Below, piece by piece: positions 25,536 to 34,163 of a DNA stretch of 64,000 bases. Source of the DNA: Actinoplanes sp. KI2. GTDB taxonomy: Bacteria > Actinomycetota > Actinomycetes > Mycobacteriales > Micromonosporaceae. The notes beneath the pieces are model-generated. The model saw nothing but the letters and a program-made list of their open reading frames with translations. It searched no databases and was not told where the DNA came from. How positions within the stretch are numbered: position 1 is the first letter of the stretch; each line of letters opens with the position of its first letter. The position numbers and the translations under genes are program-made. Location: NCBI RefSeq assembly GCF_025630775.1, contig NZ_JAOSZE010000046.1:1-64000 (forward strand), read 5' to 3'.

Positions 25536-26696
25536 TCACGCGGAGCGGAGCACGATCTGGCCGTAGTACGAGGTCTCCTCCGAGACAACGATGGTTCCGT
25601 GCGGGTCGATGCCGACGACGCGGGTCGAGATGTCGCCGACCGGTTTCGGGAAGAAGGTGATCTTCCCGTGCCGCCAGCGGAACGGCACGCCCAAGGTGTC
25701 CGGCCGCGACCAGTTCATGCCGGCCACGTCGCCACGGTCGTTGACGGCCCTGGGGTAGGAGGAGGAGCCGGGCAGGCCGAGGTCGACGAGCTGGTGGCCG
25801 CGCCAGAGCACCGCGTGTTCGCTGCGATCGGGCCAGGACACTTGGCCGGTCATCAGGCCGGTGTCGCTGATGGCGGTCACCGTGCCCGTCACGGCCTTGG
25901 TGTGTGCCAGCAGATCGGTCATTCGGCCGTGCTGCCAGAGGAACGGGTGTTCGTCCGACGACTTTCGGAGCGTGCTGTTGCCGATGATCTGGCCGCGGTC
26001 GTTGATCGCCGCCGGTCGGCTGGAGGTGCCGCCCAGAGTGCCGAGCTGGGTCATCCGGATCGTCCGAGTGCCTTGCCAGAGGACTGCCCGTTCGGTGGTG
26101 CCGTGGTGCGAGACGATGGTGCCGATGATCTGGCCGCGGTTGTTGATGGCCACGGCGGTGCTGTTGGCGCCCTTTGGTACGGGCAGCAACCGGTAATGGC
26201 GGCCCTGCCAGGTGAAGGCGCGGTGGGTGCCGTTCTGGTAGTACGTCGTACCGATGACCTGGTCGTGGTCGTTGAGGCCGGTCACCTCAGGGTTGGTCCC
26301 GGCCGGCGGGCGCAGATACTTGACTGCGGTGCCGGGGTGCCACACGAACAGCTTGCCGGTCTGGGAAACCCGGCCGGCGACATGACCGTTGTCACTTATC
26401 GCGCCGGCGAACGCCTCCGCTACCGGTACCACGGCCGGGGTGCTCCGGTCGTGCCACCACACGACGGTTCGATAGTTGCCTGCTTTGTCGACGCTGTGGC
26501 CCAAGATGTCACCGCGCTGGTTCATCACCACGGCTGTGGAGTCCCCGCCGAGGGAACGGAGCTGGACCAGCCGGCCGGTGCTGATCGCAGGCGCGGCGGC
26601 CGGCGTGGCGACGGCCGACATGGCCGGGGACACGGCGGCGGTCAGCGCCATGGCGGTGACCGCCAGCCCTGCGTTCAGTCTTCGGATCAGGGTCAT
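25536..26696 (-). CDS. Secreted HAF-repeat protein
   Basis: 386 aa with a signal peptide (ending near AVATPAAA). The rest consists of repeated units of about 40-45 residues with the core A-x-N-x-x-G-Q-V/I-x-G and a following F/LW (AINNRGQIIGTIV, AINDRGQIIGNST, AVNDRGDVAGMNW; ERAVLW, EHAVLW). These are the probable extracellular HAF repeats, likely a beta-propeller. Function unknown. Expression context: a lone gene with an rpoD-independent look I cannot judge. Confidence 0.82.
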   Translation of the reverse strand: MTLIRRLNAGLAVTAMALTAAVSPAMSAVATPAAAPAISTGRLVQLRSLGGDSTAVVMNQRGDILGHSVDKAGNYRTVVWWHDRSTPAVVPVAEAFAGAISDNGHVAGRVSQTGKLFVWHPGTAVKYLRPPAGTNPEVTGLNDHDQVIGTTYYQNGTHRAFTWQGRHYRLLPVPKGANSTAVAINNRGQIIGTIVSHHGTTERAVLWQGTRTIRMTQLGTLGGTSSRPAAINDRGQIIGNSTLRKSSDEHPFLWQHGRMTDLLAHTKAVTGTVTAISDTGLMTGQVSWPDRSEHAVLWRGHQLVDLGLPGSSSYPRAVNDRGDVAGMNWSRPDTLGVPFRWRHGKITFFPKPVGDISTRVVGIDPHGTIVVSEETSYYGQIVLRSA

Positions 26697-26949
26697 TTCT
26701 GTCCTCCTTGTCCAAACGGAACATTGCCGGTGCCTCTCGTGGAGGCGGCAACGACGCTGAAACGGGTCGATGATCCGTGGCGGGACGGCACAGCGATCCA
26801 GCGCTCGGCCCTACCTCCACTCCGCGCCTCGCCGACTCCGGCCGCAAGGGGCTAACTGCTCCACTTCGGAGGCCCATCTCCCTGGCCGGGCCGGTGAGAG
26901 CGGGCGGAGATTGCACTCTTGGCCAGCCGGAAGGTTGACTGGCAGCGTG
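26697..26949. other. Intergenic, nothing identified
   Basis: No reading frame, operator or hairpin can be supported here. It separates the HAF-repeat gene from a decayed oxidoreductase gene. Confidence 0.4.
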
Positions 26950-27867
26950 CCTATTTGCGCCGTCGATGTCGCCGCAACAGACCTTGATCACAAAGAGTGT
27001 CTCGACGCGGTCGACGGCCTGCGGGACAACTCGAAGTGGATCACCTCGCTGGACGGCGCGATCCGCACCGGCGAGGCCTGGAAACGGTTCCGGGAAACCG
27101 GACGACATCGCGATCGGCGCGACGCAGGGCGCCAGCTGCTTCGGCGCAGCGTACGAGTTCCTGTTCAACACCTCGTTCCAGTTGCGCAAGGCCGGTCTGA
27201 AGCGCAATCCAAGATCACACAGGTGACCGCGGAACCGTTCCTGGGCCACTTCGGCATCGGCGGCCTGCCGCACGGCGATCAGCTGCTCGGCATGTTCCTG
27301 CGCTAGGAGAACATCGCCTTCCGCACTAACGTCGCCATGAGCGCCGTGGACGACGGCGCGGTCATCACCGCCGACGGCGACAAGTTCCCGTACGTGTTCG
27401 CGATGATCGTGCCCCCGTTCGCCAGCCAGAATTTCCTGCGCCGCACCGACGGGCTGGCCAACGCCGGCGGCTACGTCGAGGTCCGCGACACCTACCAAAG
27501 TCGGCGCTTCGACGACATCTACGCCGTCGGGCTGGCCGCCGCCGTGCAGGTGCCCTGGACCACACCCACCCCCGCCGGCGTGCCCAAGACCGGGCTGCCC
27601 ACCGAGCAGATGGCCCACGTCGCGGCCAAGAACGTCGCCGCGCAGATCCGCGGCGAACAACCGGCGACCCGCAAGAGCTTCGGCGACATCCCGGCCGTGT
27701 GTGTGATGGATGCCGGCAACAACGGCGTGCTCATCCTGGCCGACAAGATGCTGCCGCCCCGCAAGCACGGCATCCTCGTGCCCGGCCCGCAGAACCACGC
27801 CTTCAAGCTCGCCTTCGAGAAGTACTACCTGTGGAAGATGAGGGCCGGCCACGTCAACCTTCCCTGA
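26950..27867 (+). pseudogene. Sulfide:quinone oxidoreductase-like gene, decayed
   Basis: Pieces in three frames together read as the C-terminal two thirds of an SQR/FCSD-type FAD oxidoreductase: WITSLDGAIRTGEAWKRF, then (shift near 27100) IGATQGASCFGAAYEF with the redox Cys region, then (shift near 27205) GHFGIGGLPHGDQLLGMFLR followed by TAG at 27304, then YVFAMIVPPFASQNFL and DIYAVGLAAAVQVPWTTP to the stop at 27867. The N-terminal FAD-binding Rossmann part is missing. At least two frameshifts and one nonsense codon make the gene inactive. It would have fed the persulfide pathway at 9-14 kb. Confidence 0.8.
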
Positions 27868-27978
27868 CCGGCCGTCGGCAGCCGTGGACGAAAACGGCCT
27901 GCCTGCGCGTCCGCACACGAACGATGCTCAAGACAACGGTGCCGCCCGCGAGGCGGCGGCACCGGGACGGAGGAAGGC

Positions 27979-28139
27979 GTGACGGAGGACGCCGACGACC
28001 GGTTCGGGCGCTGGTTCGCCAGTCTTCTGCCACAGGCGCGTGTGCAGTGGCTGGAGGCCGGTCAGACCGGCTCAGGCTTCACCACGCACCTGCTGGCCAC
28101 GTTGCCGGACGATCACCGGCCCGGCTGCGCCGACTGCCA
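27979..28139 (+). other. Unassigned coding-like stretch
   Basis: A frame beginning at GTG 27979 (MTEDADDRFGRWFASLLPQA) has good codon use for about 55 residues and then runs into the histidine-kinase remnant in another frame. It may be the start of an unrelated decayed gene. No family is recognised. Confidence 0.3.
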
Positions 28140-28341
28140 CACGCCTTCGAACGCCTGTGGCGCGGCCGCGACGCGGCCCGGATCGGCGGCACCGGCATCG
28201 GGCTGGCCGTCGTACGGGAATTGGCCATCGCACACGGCGGCGCCGTCACCATCGACTCCCCGCCCCGGCAGCGGCCTCACCGTGACCCTCCGGCTGCCAC
28301 TACAGCGTCGCACCGCAGCCTCGCCCGACGACGGTTCTTGA
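28140..28341 (+). pseudogene. Histidine kinase C-terminal fragment
   Basis: A piece in one frame (HAFERLWRGRDAARIGGTGIGLAVVREL) carries the F box and G2 box of a HATPase domain, and the next frame continues with PGSGLTVTLRLPLQ, the usual last strand. The join needs a frameshift near 28262. The rest of the kinase is absent. Confidence 0.65.
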
Positions 28342-28438
28342 CCGCCGATAGGCAGACGTTCGTCGTGCTCGTCCACCGATACCAGGCCGCCAGGCCTGCT
28401 CCCGCCCGAACGCTCCGCCCCGGCACAGGAAGCCCGCC

Positions 28439-29169
28439 ATGAACAAGACCCCCAGCGATCGACCCGCTGCGGACATCCGCCCGGCCGGGTTCGATGCCCT
28501 GCCGGCCTGGCGCTCGGTGCTCGCGGTGATCGCCCACCCCGACGACGAGTCCTTCGGCCTCGGCGCCATCCTCTCCGCTTTCGCCGCCCACGGCGCCACC
28601 GTCTCGGTGCTGTGCCTCACCCACGGCGAAGCCTCCACCCTCCACGGCGTGCCCGGCGACCTCACCGCCATCCGCGCCGCCGAACTGCACGCCGCAGCGC
28701 AAGCGCTGGGCGTGGACACAGTGCGACTGCTCGATCACCCCGACGGCCGACTGGCCACCGTGCCCCCGGGTGCTGGCCGCCGAGGTAGCGGCCACCGCAG
28801 CCCAGGTCGCCGCGGACGGGCTGGTCGTGTTCGACCCCAGCGGCGTCACCGGCCACCCCGACCACCGTGCGGCAACAGCCGCCGCCCTGACCGCCGCGGC
28901 CCCCACCGCCCTGCCTGTCTTGGGCTGGACGTTGCCCGCCCGGGTAGCGCAGACGCTCAACGCCGACTACGGCGCCGCCTTCGCCGGCCACCGGCCCGAC
29001 GATTGACCTGACCGTGCCCGTGGACCGGACCCGCCAGCTCGACGCGGTGAACTGCCACCCCAGCCAAGCGGTACCCGGCGGTGTGCTGTGGCGGCGCCTG
29101 GAACTGCTCGCCGACCTCGAGTACTTGCGTCGGCTGCCTGACCGCCGACACAGTAGTGGTTTCCGATGA
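28439..29169 (+). pseudogene. PIG-L (LmbE-like) deacetylase, two frameshifts
   Basis: The frame from 28439 gives VLAVIAHPDDESFGLGAILS with the zinc motif HPDDE, and HGEASTLHG. It breaks near 28765; the next frame continues AAEVAATAAQVAADGLVVFDPSGVTGHPDHRA with the second zinc motif (HPDH) until a stop at 29006. A third frame then reads VDRTRQLDAVNCHPSQAVPGG to a stop at 29169, where HPSQ is the usual third motif. The pieces are in the right order and complete, so two small indels have broken an otherwise whole deacetylase (substrates in the family include N-acetylglucosaminyl conjugates). Confidence 0.78.
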
Positions 29170-29227
29170 GCAGATTGAGCATGGTCGGCGGCCGTGCCGG
29201 CTTCCGTCCCGCTGTCGTGCGCTGCTG

Positions 29228-29386
29228 CTACCGCTTTTCGGTACGACCGGCGCGCAGCTTGCCCAACAGCCGCTTGGCTTTCTGCTGGTTCTCCGGCTTG
29301 GACAGCTGCCGTTGTCCCTGTTCGACAAGGCGCTTGCCCTGCGGGCTGTCGAAGAACTCGCGAAGTCGCTCGGAAAGCGTCGGCAT
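29228..29386 (-). CDS. Small basic helical protein, 52 aa
   Basis: This short frame reads MPTLSERLREFFDSPQGKRL and ends GKLRAGRTEKR. It is Lys/Arg/Gln-rich and predicted fully helical. AAAGGAG lies seven bases before the ATG, and codon use matches neighbours. No family is named, but it resembles the small stress-linked proteins that accompany Usp genes. It may share a transcript with the Ala-rich gene just upstream (29416-29688). Confidence 0.65.
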   Translation of the reverse strand: MPTLSERLREFFDSPQGKRLVEQGQRQLSKPENQQKAKRLLGKLRAGRTEKR

Positions 29387-29415
29387 GACAGGCTCCTTTC
29401 GGCGGCAGCGGGTGC

Positions 29416-29688
29416 TCAGCCGCCGAGGCGGCCGAGGAAGTCCGACACCTTGCCGCTGATCTGCTCCGCCACCCCGGCGGCCGCTCCCCCGGCCGCATCC
29501 GCGGCACTGCCCGCCGCCGCGGTGGCCGCGCTGGATGTGGCGTCGGCCGCGGTGGTAACCGCCTCGCTTGCCTGGTCAGCGGCACCGGCCGCCGTGTCGA
29601 TGACCGCTGTGGGGTCGGCCGCGGCGGGAATCTCGATGCCCAGGGACTGCTTGACGTTGTCGGCGATGTCTTTCAGTGCTTGCCACAC
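29416..29688 (-). CDS. Ala-rich helical protein, 90 aa
   Basis: Starts at GTG 29688 (VWQALKDIADNVKQSLGIEIP), with GGGAGG six bases before. After about 25 residues it becomes a low-complexity Ala/Ser/Thr stretch (repeats like AADATSSAATAAAG) and ends VAEQISGKVSDFLGRLGG. No family is recognised; it could be an amphipathic helix protein of the stress or desiccation type. A DevR-like box lies 73 bases upstream. Confidence 0.6.
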   Translation of the reverse strand: MWQALKDIADNVKQSLGIEIPAAADPTAVIDTAAGAADQASEAVTTAADATSSAATAAAGSAADAAGGAAAGVAEQISGKVSDFLGRLGG

Positions 29689-29760
29689 CGGATCCTCCCG
29701 TGGGTTGTGACACCGTCGTGGCTGCGTCTCCCAGCGTGAGCCGAGACGCGACAATCCCCC

Positions 29761-29776
29761 AGGGCCGATGGTCCCC
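29761..29776. promoter_or_regulatory. DevR-like box, copy 1
   Basis: AGGGCCGATGGTCCCC lies between the divergent Ala-rich gene (73 bases) and the Usp gene at 29920 (144 bases). It is one of the best matches to the window consensus. Confidence 0.75.
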
Positions 29777-29919
29777 GCCCGGCCGGGAAGTCCGCCGCCC
29801 AAACAGTCGGCGACCTTCGAAGTCGCTGAACCGTGCGCGATCAGGACGGGTCCAACGCCTCTCCCCACCCTGCGGCGCGACGGGGCACCCTGGAGGTGAG
29901 CCGGAAGCAGGTGGAGTTC

Positions 29920-30780
29920 ATGGACGACACCAGGGCTGTTCGGGTGCTGGCCGGATACGACGGATCACTGCCGGCCGGTGCGGCGATCGACGCGGGAGCC
30001 ATGCTCCTGCCCTCGGGCCGTGCCTGGATCATCACCTGCTGGACTGCGCCGTTCGCCGACGAGGCGCTACGCCGGCACCTGCGGGACCGGCAGACCGGGT
30101 TGCACGAACTCGACGCCGCGATCGAACGCGAGGGCGCGGCGGACGCCGAACACGTCGCCGCGATGGGCGTCACCCTGGCTCGGGCCGCCGGTTGGGCCTG
30201 CGAACCAGTGATCGAACAGACCTACGGAGGTGTCGGATACGCCATCGCCGATCTGGCGGAGAAGCTGGACGCCGACGTCGTGGTGGTCGGCTCCCGCGGG
30301 CTCGGTGGCGCCCCCGCCGTGCTGGGCAGCGTCTCCGACGTGGTGGCGCACTCCACCCCCAGGCCCGTCCTGGTCGTACCCCATCCGCTGCTGACCGACG
30401 AACGCGCGGACCTGACCGGCGGGCCGGTGCTGGTGGGCTGGGACGGATCACCGGGCGCACAGCTGGCGCTGGACGCCGCCCAGAAGCTGTTCGCCGGCCG
30501 GCCCACGATTCTCGCCGCCGTCACCGACGACGCTGTCGCCCCACCCACGGCAGCACACGAGTTCCTGCGGCTGCACGCCCACGGCGGCCACCTCACGCCG
30601 GGCCGAGCGGTCGCGGAGGCGCTCGCCTCCGCCGCTCGCCGACGGCACGCAGCCGTCGTCGTGGTCGGCTCGCGCGGGCACTCCGCACCCCGGGAGATCC
30701 TGCTCGGCAGCGCGGCCATGGCCACCCTGCACCACGCCCACCGGCCGGTCCTGGTCGTGCACGACGCCCACGATCGATGA
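29920..30780 (+). CDS. Universal stress protein, two Usp domains
   Basis: 286 aa. Domain 1 opens VRVLAGYDGSLPAGAAIDAG and has the loop GSRGLGGAPAVLGSVSD; domain 2 opens VLVGWDGSPGAQLALD and has GSRGHSAPREILLGSAAMATL. The ATP loop is kept in both with small changes. Its closest relative in the window is the N-terminal part of the Usp-GyrI fusion (38601-39923), sharing the YDGS and FADEALRR/FADDALRR features. ATG 29920 is chosen because GGTGGAG precedes it. Confidence 0.92.
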   Translation: MDDTRAVRVLAGYDGSLPAGAAIDAGAMLLPSGRAWIITCWTAPFADEALRRHLRDRQTGLHELDAAIEREGAADAEHVAAMGVTLARAAGWACEPVIEQTYGGVGYAIADLAEKLDADVVVVGSRGLGGAPAVLGSVSDVVAHSTPRPVLVVPHPLLTDERADLTGGPVLVGWDGSPGAQLALDAAQKLFAGRPTILAAVTDDAVAPPTAAHEFLRLHAHGGHLTPGRAVAEALASAARRRHAAVVVVGSRGHSAPREILLGSAAMATLHHAHRPVLVVHDAHDR

Positions 30781-30982
30781 TGGTTTCTCGACCCCGAGAG
30801 GTTACCTCCGAATAGCCGCTCGCCGAGAGATCGCGCTGCTCGGCCCGCGCGCAGCAGCTGCCCGCCCGCGCCACCACCGACCGTTCCAGATTCAGCAGCG
30901 TCAGCCGAACGTGGCCAAGACGAGCGCCACCCCGGCCGGCCTGATGAGCATCAGGCGGCGGGCGCGGATCGGCTGCCCCGGC

Positions 30983-31429
30983 TCAGTCCGGGCCGGCTCC
31001 CGGGTGGCGCCGACGAGGAACGGTGGCGCCCATGGCCCGAAGCCGCAGGAAGCGCTCGATGCCGAGGCGGCGCCAGACCCGGCGGCGGCTCGGCCGGACC
31101 ATCGGCAACACCGCCGCCGGCGGGACGACCTGCGGCCGGTCCACGGCGTACGGAACGCCGTGCAGGTCGATGACCGCCTCACCGGCCGCCCGCACGTTGC
31201 GCAGCCAGTCGACGCCGCTGCCGTAGGGCAGCGGCACCACGAACCCGCCGGGCACCGGCTCGGCCACGACCGGGGTGGTGTACGGCCGGCCGGAGCGGCG
31301 CCCGACGTGGTGCAGCTTGGCGGCATACCAATGGCGGCGCCCGGCCACCAGCAGCATCAGCGGGTTGAGGATCCTCTTGTTGAGGGTCCGGATCGCGCTG
31401 CGGCGGCCCGGTTTCGCAGTCGTGGACAT
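30983..31429 (-). CDS. DDN-type deazaflavin-dependent nitroreductase
   Basis: 148 aa, the usual length of the F420H2-dependent quinone reductase/nitroreductase (Ddn) family. Features seen are KRILNPLMLLVAGRRHWYAAKLHHVGRRSGRPYTTPV, GGFVVPLPYGSGVDWLRNV and the DLHGVPYAVDRPQ strand. These enzymes use cofactor F420, typical for actinobacteria, to reduce quinones and nitro compounds; the mycobacterial relatives help during redox stress and hypoxia. A weak DevR-like half-site lies at 31522-31536. ATG 31429 precedes the conserved part. Confidence 0.85.
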   Translation of the reverse strand: MSTTAKPGRRSAIRTLNKRILNPLMLLVAGRRHWYAAKLHHVGRRSGRPYTTPVVAEPVPGGFVVPLPYGSGVDWLRNVRAAGEAVIDLHGVPYAVDRPQVVPPAAVLPMVRPSRRRVWRRLGIERFLRLRAMGATVPRRRHPGAGPD

Positions 31430-31856
31430 GTCGTCCTCCCGGTCGTCCGGCGTGCCCGGGCGCGAATGCGGGGCCGGCCGGCCCATCACCTCCAGCACAG
31501 CGCAGCGAGTCGCCGTGGGACAGGGCCCAACGACACGATCCCGGTGGCACAATGGCTCGCCGACGTGCCAGGGAAAGCGGACCGGCGCCGAGGCCACCGG
31601 TCAGCGCGCGGACCGTCCCGAGCGGGTCCTCCGCGCCGGCCCGCATGCCGGGCAGTGGTCACTCCCCGGTGTCCGGTGTGAGCAGCAGCGGGTATGTGTG
31701 GCGTGCGGGAAGACGACGAACGCACCCGCCACACCTGGGCGCCGTTCGTCTGCGTCGCCGTCGGCGCATGCCGGCAGATGCCGATCGCCCGGCTCGAGGC
31801 CGGCCGCGGCCCTGGCCGGCGCCACCGGCTTGGACAGCTCGGCCAGTACCTGCGCG
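31430..31856. other. Gap of about 430 bases
   Basis: Only shadow frames are present. AGGGCCCAACGACAC at 31522-31536 resembles half of the DevR-like box but its second arm is poor, so I do not count it. Confidence 0.4.
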
Positions 31857-33617
31857 TCAGATCGGTACGCACCAGGTCAGGCAGGTGCCGGACGGCTCGT
31901 TCGGGCCCAGCGTGCAGGTGCCGCCGCGTTGTTCCGCGCGGTGCCGGAGGTTGGCGGTGCCGCTGCTGCGGGTGATGTCGCCGATGCCGACGCCGTTGTC
32001 GCAGACCTTGACGGTGAGCCGGGCTGCGGTTGTGGCGTCACCCGGTTCGACGATCAGATCGACGTCGACCCGGCTGGCCCGGGCGTGCCGGGCCACGTTG
32101 CTCAGGCTCTCCCGCAGCACGGCGGTGAGATCGTCGATGACGCCGCCGGCGTCGGCCACGGTGTCGATCGGCCCGGTGAAGCGCAGCGCCGGGGTGAAGC
32201 CGAGCGTGGTGGCCGACTCGGTGACCAGGTCGAGGATCCGGGCGCGCACTCCCTGCGGGCCGGCCGCGGCGGTCCGCTGGATGGCGAAGATGGTGGTGCG
32301 GATCTGCGCGATGGTGTCGTCGAGCTCGTCGATCACACCTGCCACCCGCGGGGCCACCGGATGGTCGCCCATCCGCGCCGTGGCGCCCTGCAGCGCCAGC
32401 CCGGCGGCGAACAGCCGCTGGATGATGTGGTCGTGCAGGTCCGCGGCGATCCGGTCCCGCTCGTGCAGGAGCGTGACACGTTCGCGTTCGAGGCGGGACT
32501 CGGCCAGTTCCAGGGCCACCGAGGCCTGGTTGGCGAAGGCGGTGGCCATCTGCAGGTCCTCGGCCTGGAACGGCGGCCGGCCGGGCAGCCGGGCCACGGT
32601 CAGCACGCCCCGAGTCTGCTCCGACCCGGTCAGCGGCGCGACCAGCACGGGCCCGACATCGATCGCGCCCGCCAGCACGGTCGGCGGCAGCCCGAGCCGG
32701 TCGCCGGCGTCGGCCAGGCGCAGCGGCTCACCGGTGGTGAACACGTGCGCGCACAGCGATTCCTCCAGACCGCTGCGGGAGCCGATCAGATCCTCGGCGG
32801 CCGCGCCGGTGGCCGGGCTCCCGATGGCGGTCGCGACCGACAGGAAACCCCGGTCGGTTTCGGTCGGCAGCAGGACCGCGACGAGATCGGCGTCCGCCAG
32901 CCGGTAGGCGTGCTCGGCGATCGTCTCCAGCGGCGCCGCCGGCGTGCCGGTGGTGAGCATGTCCCGGGTCACTTCGGCGGAGGCGGCCAGCCAGTCGCCG
33001 CGCCGCCGGCTGATCTCGTAGTGCCGAGCGTTGTTGATCACCACGGCGGCGGTGGCCGCGAGCGCGACGGCCAGTTCCTCGTCGTCGGCGCTGAACCGGC
33101 CGTTGCGGCTGTCGGTGAAGTACAGATTTCCGAACACCTCGTCCCGGATCCGGATCGGCACCCCGAGGAAGCTCTGCATGGGCGGGTGACCGGGCGGGAA
33201 GCCCACCGAACCGACGTGCCCAGTCACTTGATCGAGCCGGATCGGATGCGGGTCGTCGATCAGCGCGCCCAGCAGGCCCTTGCCGCGCGGCAGCGGCCCG
33301 ATCGCCGCGACCGTCTCGGCGGGCATACCGCTGTGCAGGAACTCGGCGAGCCCGCCGTGCCCGTCGAGGATGCCGAGCGCGGCGTACCGGGCGCCGACCA
33401 GCTCGCCCGCCGACGCGGTCAACCGCTGCAGCAAGGGACGCAGATCCAGGCCCGCCAGCAGGGCCTGGTTGGCCCGCAACAGTCCCCGGAGTCGCCCCTG
33501 GGTGGCCATCACTTCCTGGGCACGCTCGACCAGTTGCCCCAGCAGCTGATCAAACTCCAGCCGGGGCAGATCCGGGAAACTCAGCTCGGTGTCGCGGTTC
33601 TCGCCGTCGGAATTCAT
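31857..33617 (-). CDS. devS: DevS/DosS-like two-GAF sensor histidine kinase
   Basis: 586 aa. GAF-A (about 55-200) includes LPRGKGLLGALIDDP, VGFPPGHPPMQSFLGVP and the FGNLYFTDSRNG strand, very close to mycobacterial DosS/DosT, where a His in this region ligates heme and senses O2, NO and CO. GAF-B follows (about 220-365). The HisKA_3 block ERDRIAADLHDHIIQRLF holds the phospho-His, and the HATPase carries RESLSNVARHA and VCDNGVGIG. It probably phosphorylates the DevR-like protein encoded nearby. A DevR-like box lies 61 bases upstream. ATG 33617 is used; a GTG further up (33653) lacks support. Confidence 0.92.
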   Translation of the reverse strand: MNSDGENRDTELSFPDLPRLEFDQLLGQLVERAQEVMATQGRLRGLLRANQALLAGLDLRPLLQRLTASAGELVGARYAALGILDGHGGLAEFLHSGMPAETVAAIGPLPRGKGLLGALIDDPHPIRLDQVTGHVGSVGFPPGHPPMQSFLGVPIRIRDEVFGNLYFTDSRNGRFSADDEELAVALAATAAVVINNARHYEISRRRGDWLAASAEVTRDMLTTGTPAAPLETIAEHAYRLADADLVAVLLPTETDRGFLSVATAIGSPATGAAAEDLIGSRSGLEESLCAHVFTTGEPLRLADAGDRLGLPPTVLAGAIDVGPVLVAPLTGSEQTRGVLTVARLPGRPPFQAEDLQMATAFANQASVALELAESRLERERVTLLHERDRIAADLHDHIIQRLFAAGLALQGATARMGDHPVAPRVAGVIDELDDTIAQIRTTIFAIQRTAAAGPQGVRARILDLVTESATTLGFTPALRFTGPIDTVADAGGVIDDLTAVLRESLSNVARHARASRVDVDLIVEPGDATTAARLTVKVCDNGVGIGDITRSSGTANLRHRAEQRGGTCTLGPNEPSGTCLTWCVPI

Positions 33618-33677
33618 GCGGTCCTCGCAACAAGCGTTGCACGCAATAGCCATTGCAGCATGCCACTCACCGGTAGG

Positions 33678-33691
33678 GGGTCACAAGGCCC
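33678..33691. promoter_or_regulatory. DevR-like box, copy 2
   Basis: GGGTCACAAGGCCC lies 61 bases before the devS-like gene and 71 bases before the divergent small regulator gene, so one site may serve both. Confidence 0.65.
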
Positions 33692-33761
33692 TGGCGCAAT
33701 GGGAGTTTCATGCAACAACTATTGCGGTATTCGGCACCGCATGGAGGCAGGAGAGCTCAAC

Positions 33762-34136
33762 ATGATCGACAGCCGGCCGTCGGAGGGCGTGGCGCGGCAG
33801 CACTCCGTCGAGGCCCGGGCCGCCCTCGACGAACTGATGCAGGCCTTGGACCACTGCCTCGACCAGCTGCGGGACGCGCGCCATCGGGCCGCCGAGCTGG
33901 CCGAGCAGCACGACAGCGGCCAGAGCTGGACGGCCATCGTGTCCGCCGAGACCCCGCCGCTCATTGTCGAACGCATCTCCGTCGCGATGAGCGCCCTGTC
34001 CGTCAGCGGTAGCCGGTGGCGACGGGCCCAGGCGCTCGTTCTGCATGCCGAGGGGGTCAGCATCAACCGCATCGCCGCGCTGTTCCGGGTCACCCGGCAA
34101 CGGATCTCCGCGTTGATCAACGGCCACGCACAGTGA
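33762..34136 (+). CDS. Helical protein with C-terminal helix-turn-helix
   Basis: 124 aa. The first 85 residues are helical (EARAALDELMQALDHCLDQL and on). The last part, ALVLHAEGVSINRIAALFRV TRQRISALINGHAQ in sequence, has the spacing of a resolvase/sigma-like helix-turn-helix, so it may bind DNA or act as a small regulator. It sits between devS-like and devR-like genes and shares a DevR-like box with the former. AGGAGAG supports ATG 33762. No named family is recognised. Confidence 0.65.
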   Translation: MIDSRPSEGVARQHSVEARAALDELMQALDHCLDQLRDARHRAAELAEQHDSGQSWTAIVSAETPPLIVERISVAMSALSVSGSRWRRAQALVLHAEGVSINRIAALFRVTRQRISALINGHAQ

Positions 34137-34163
34137 GGCCGCGGGTCCGGTAGCTACGGTCGT

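Noticed and set aside
31522..31536. Possible DevR-like box before the DDN-type gene (AGGGCCCAACGACAC)
   Set aside because: Left arm fits but the right arm does not, so it was not counted among the 21.
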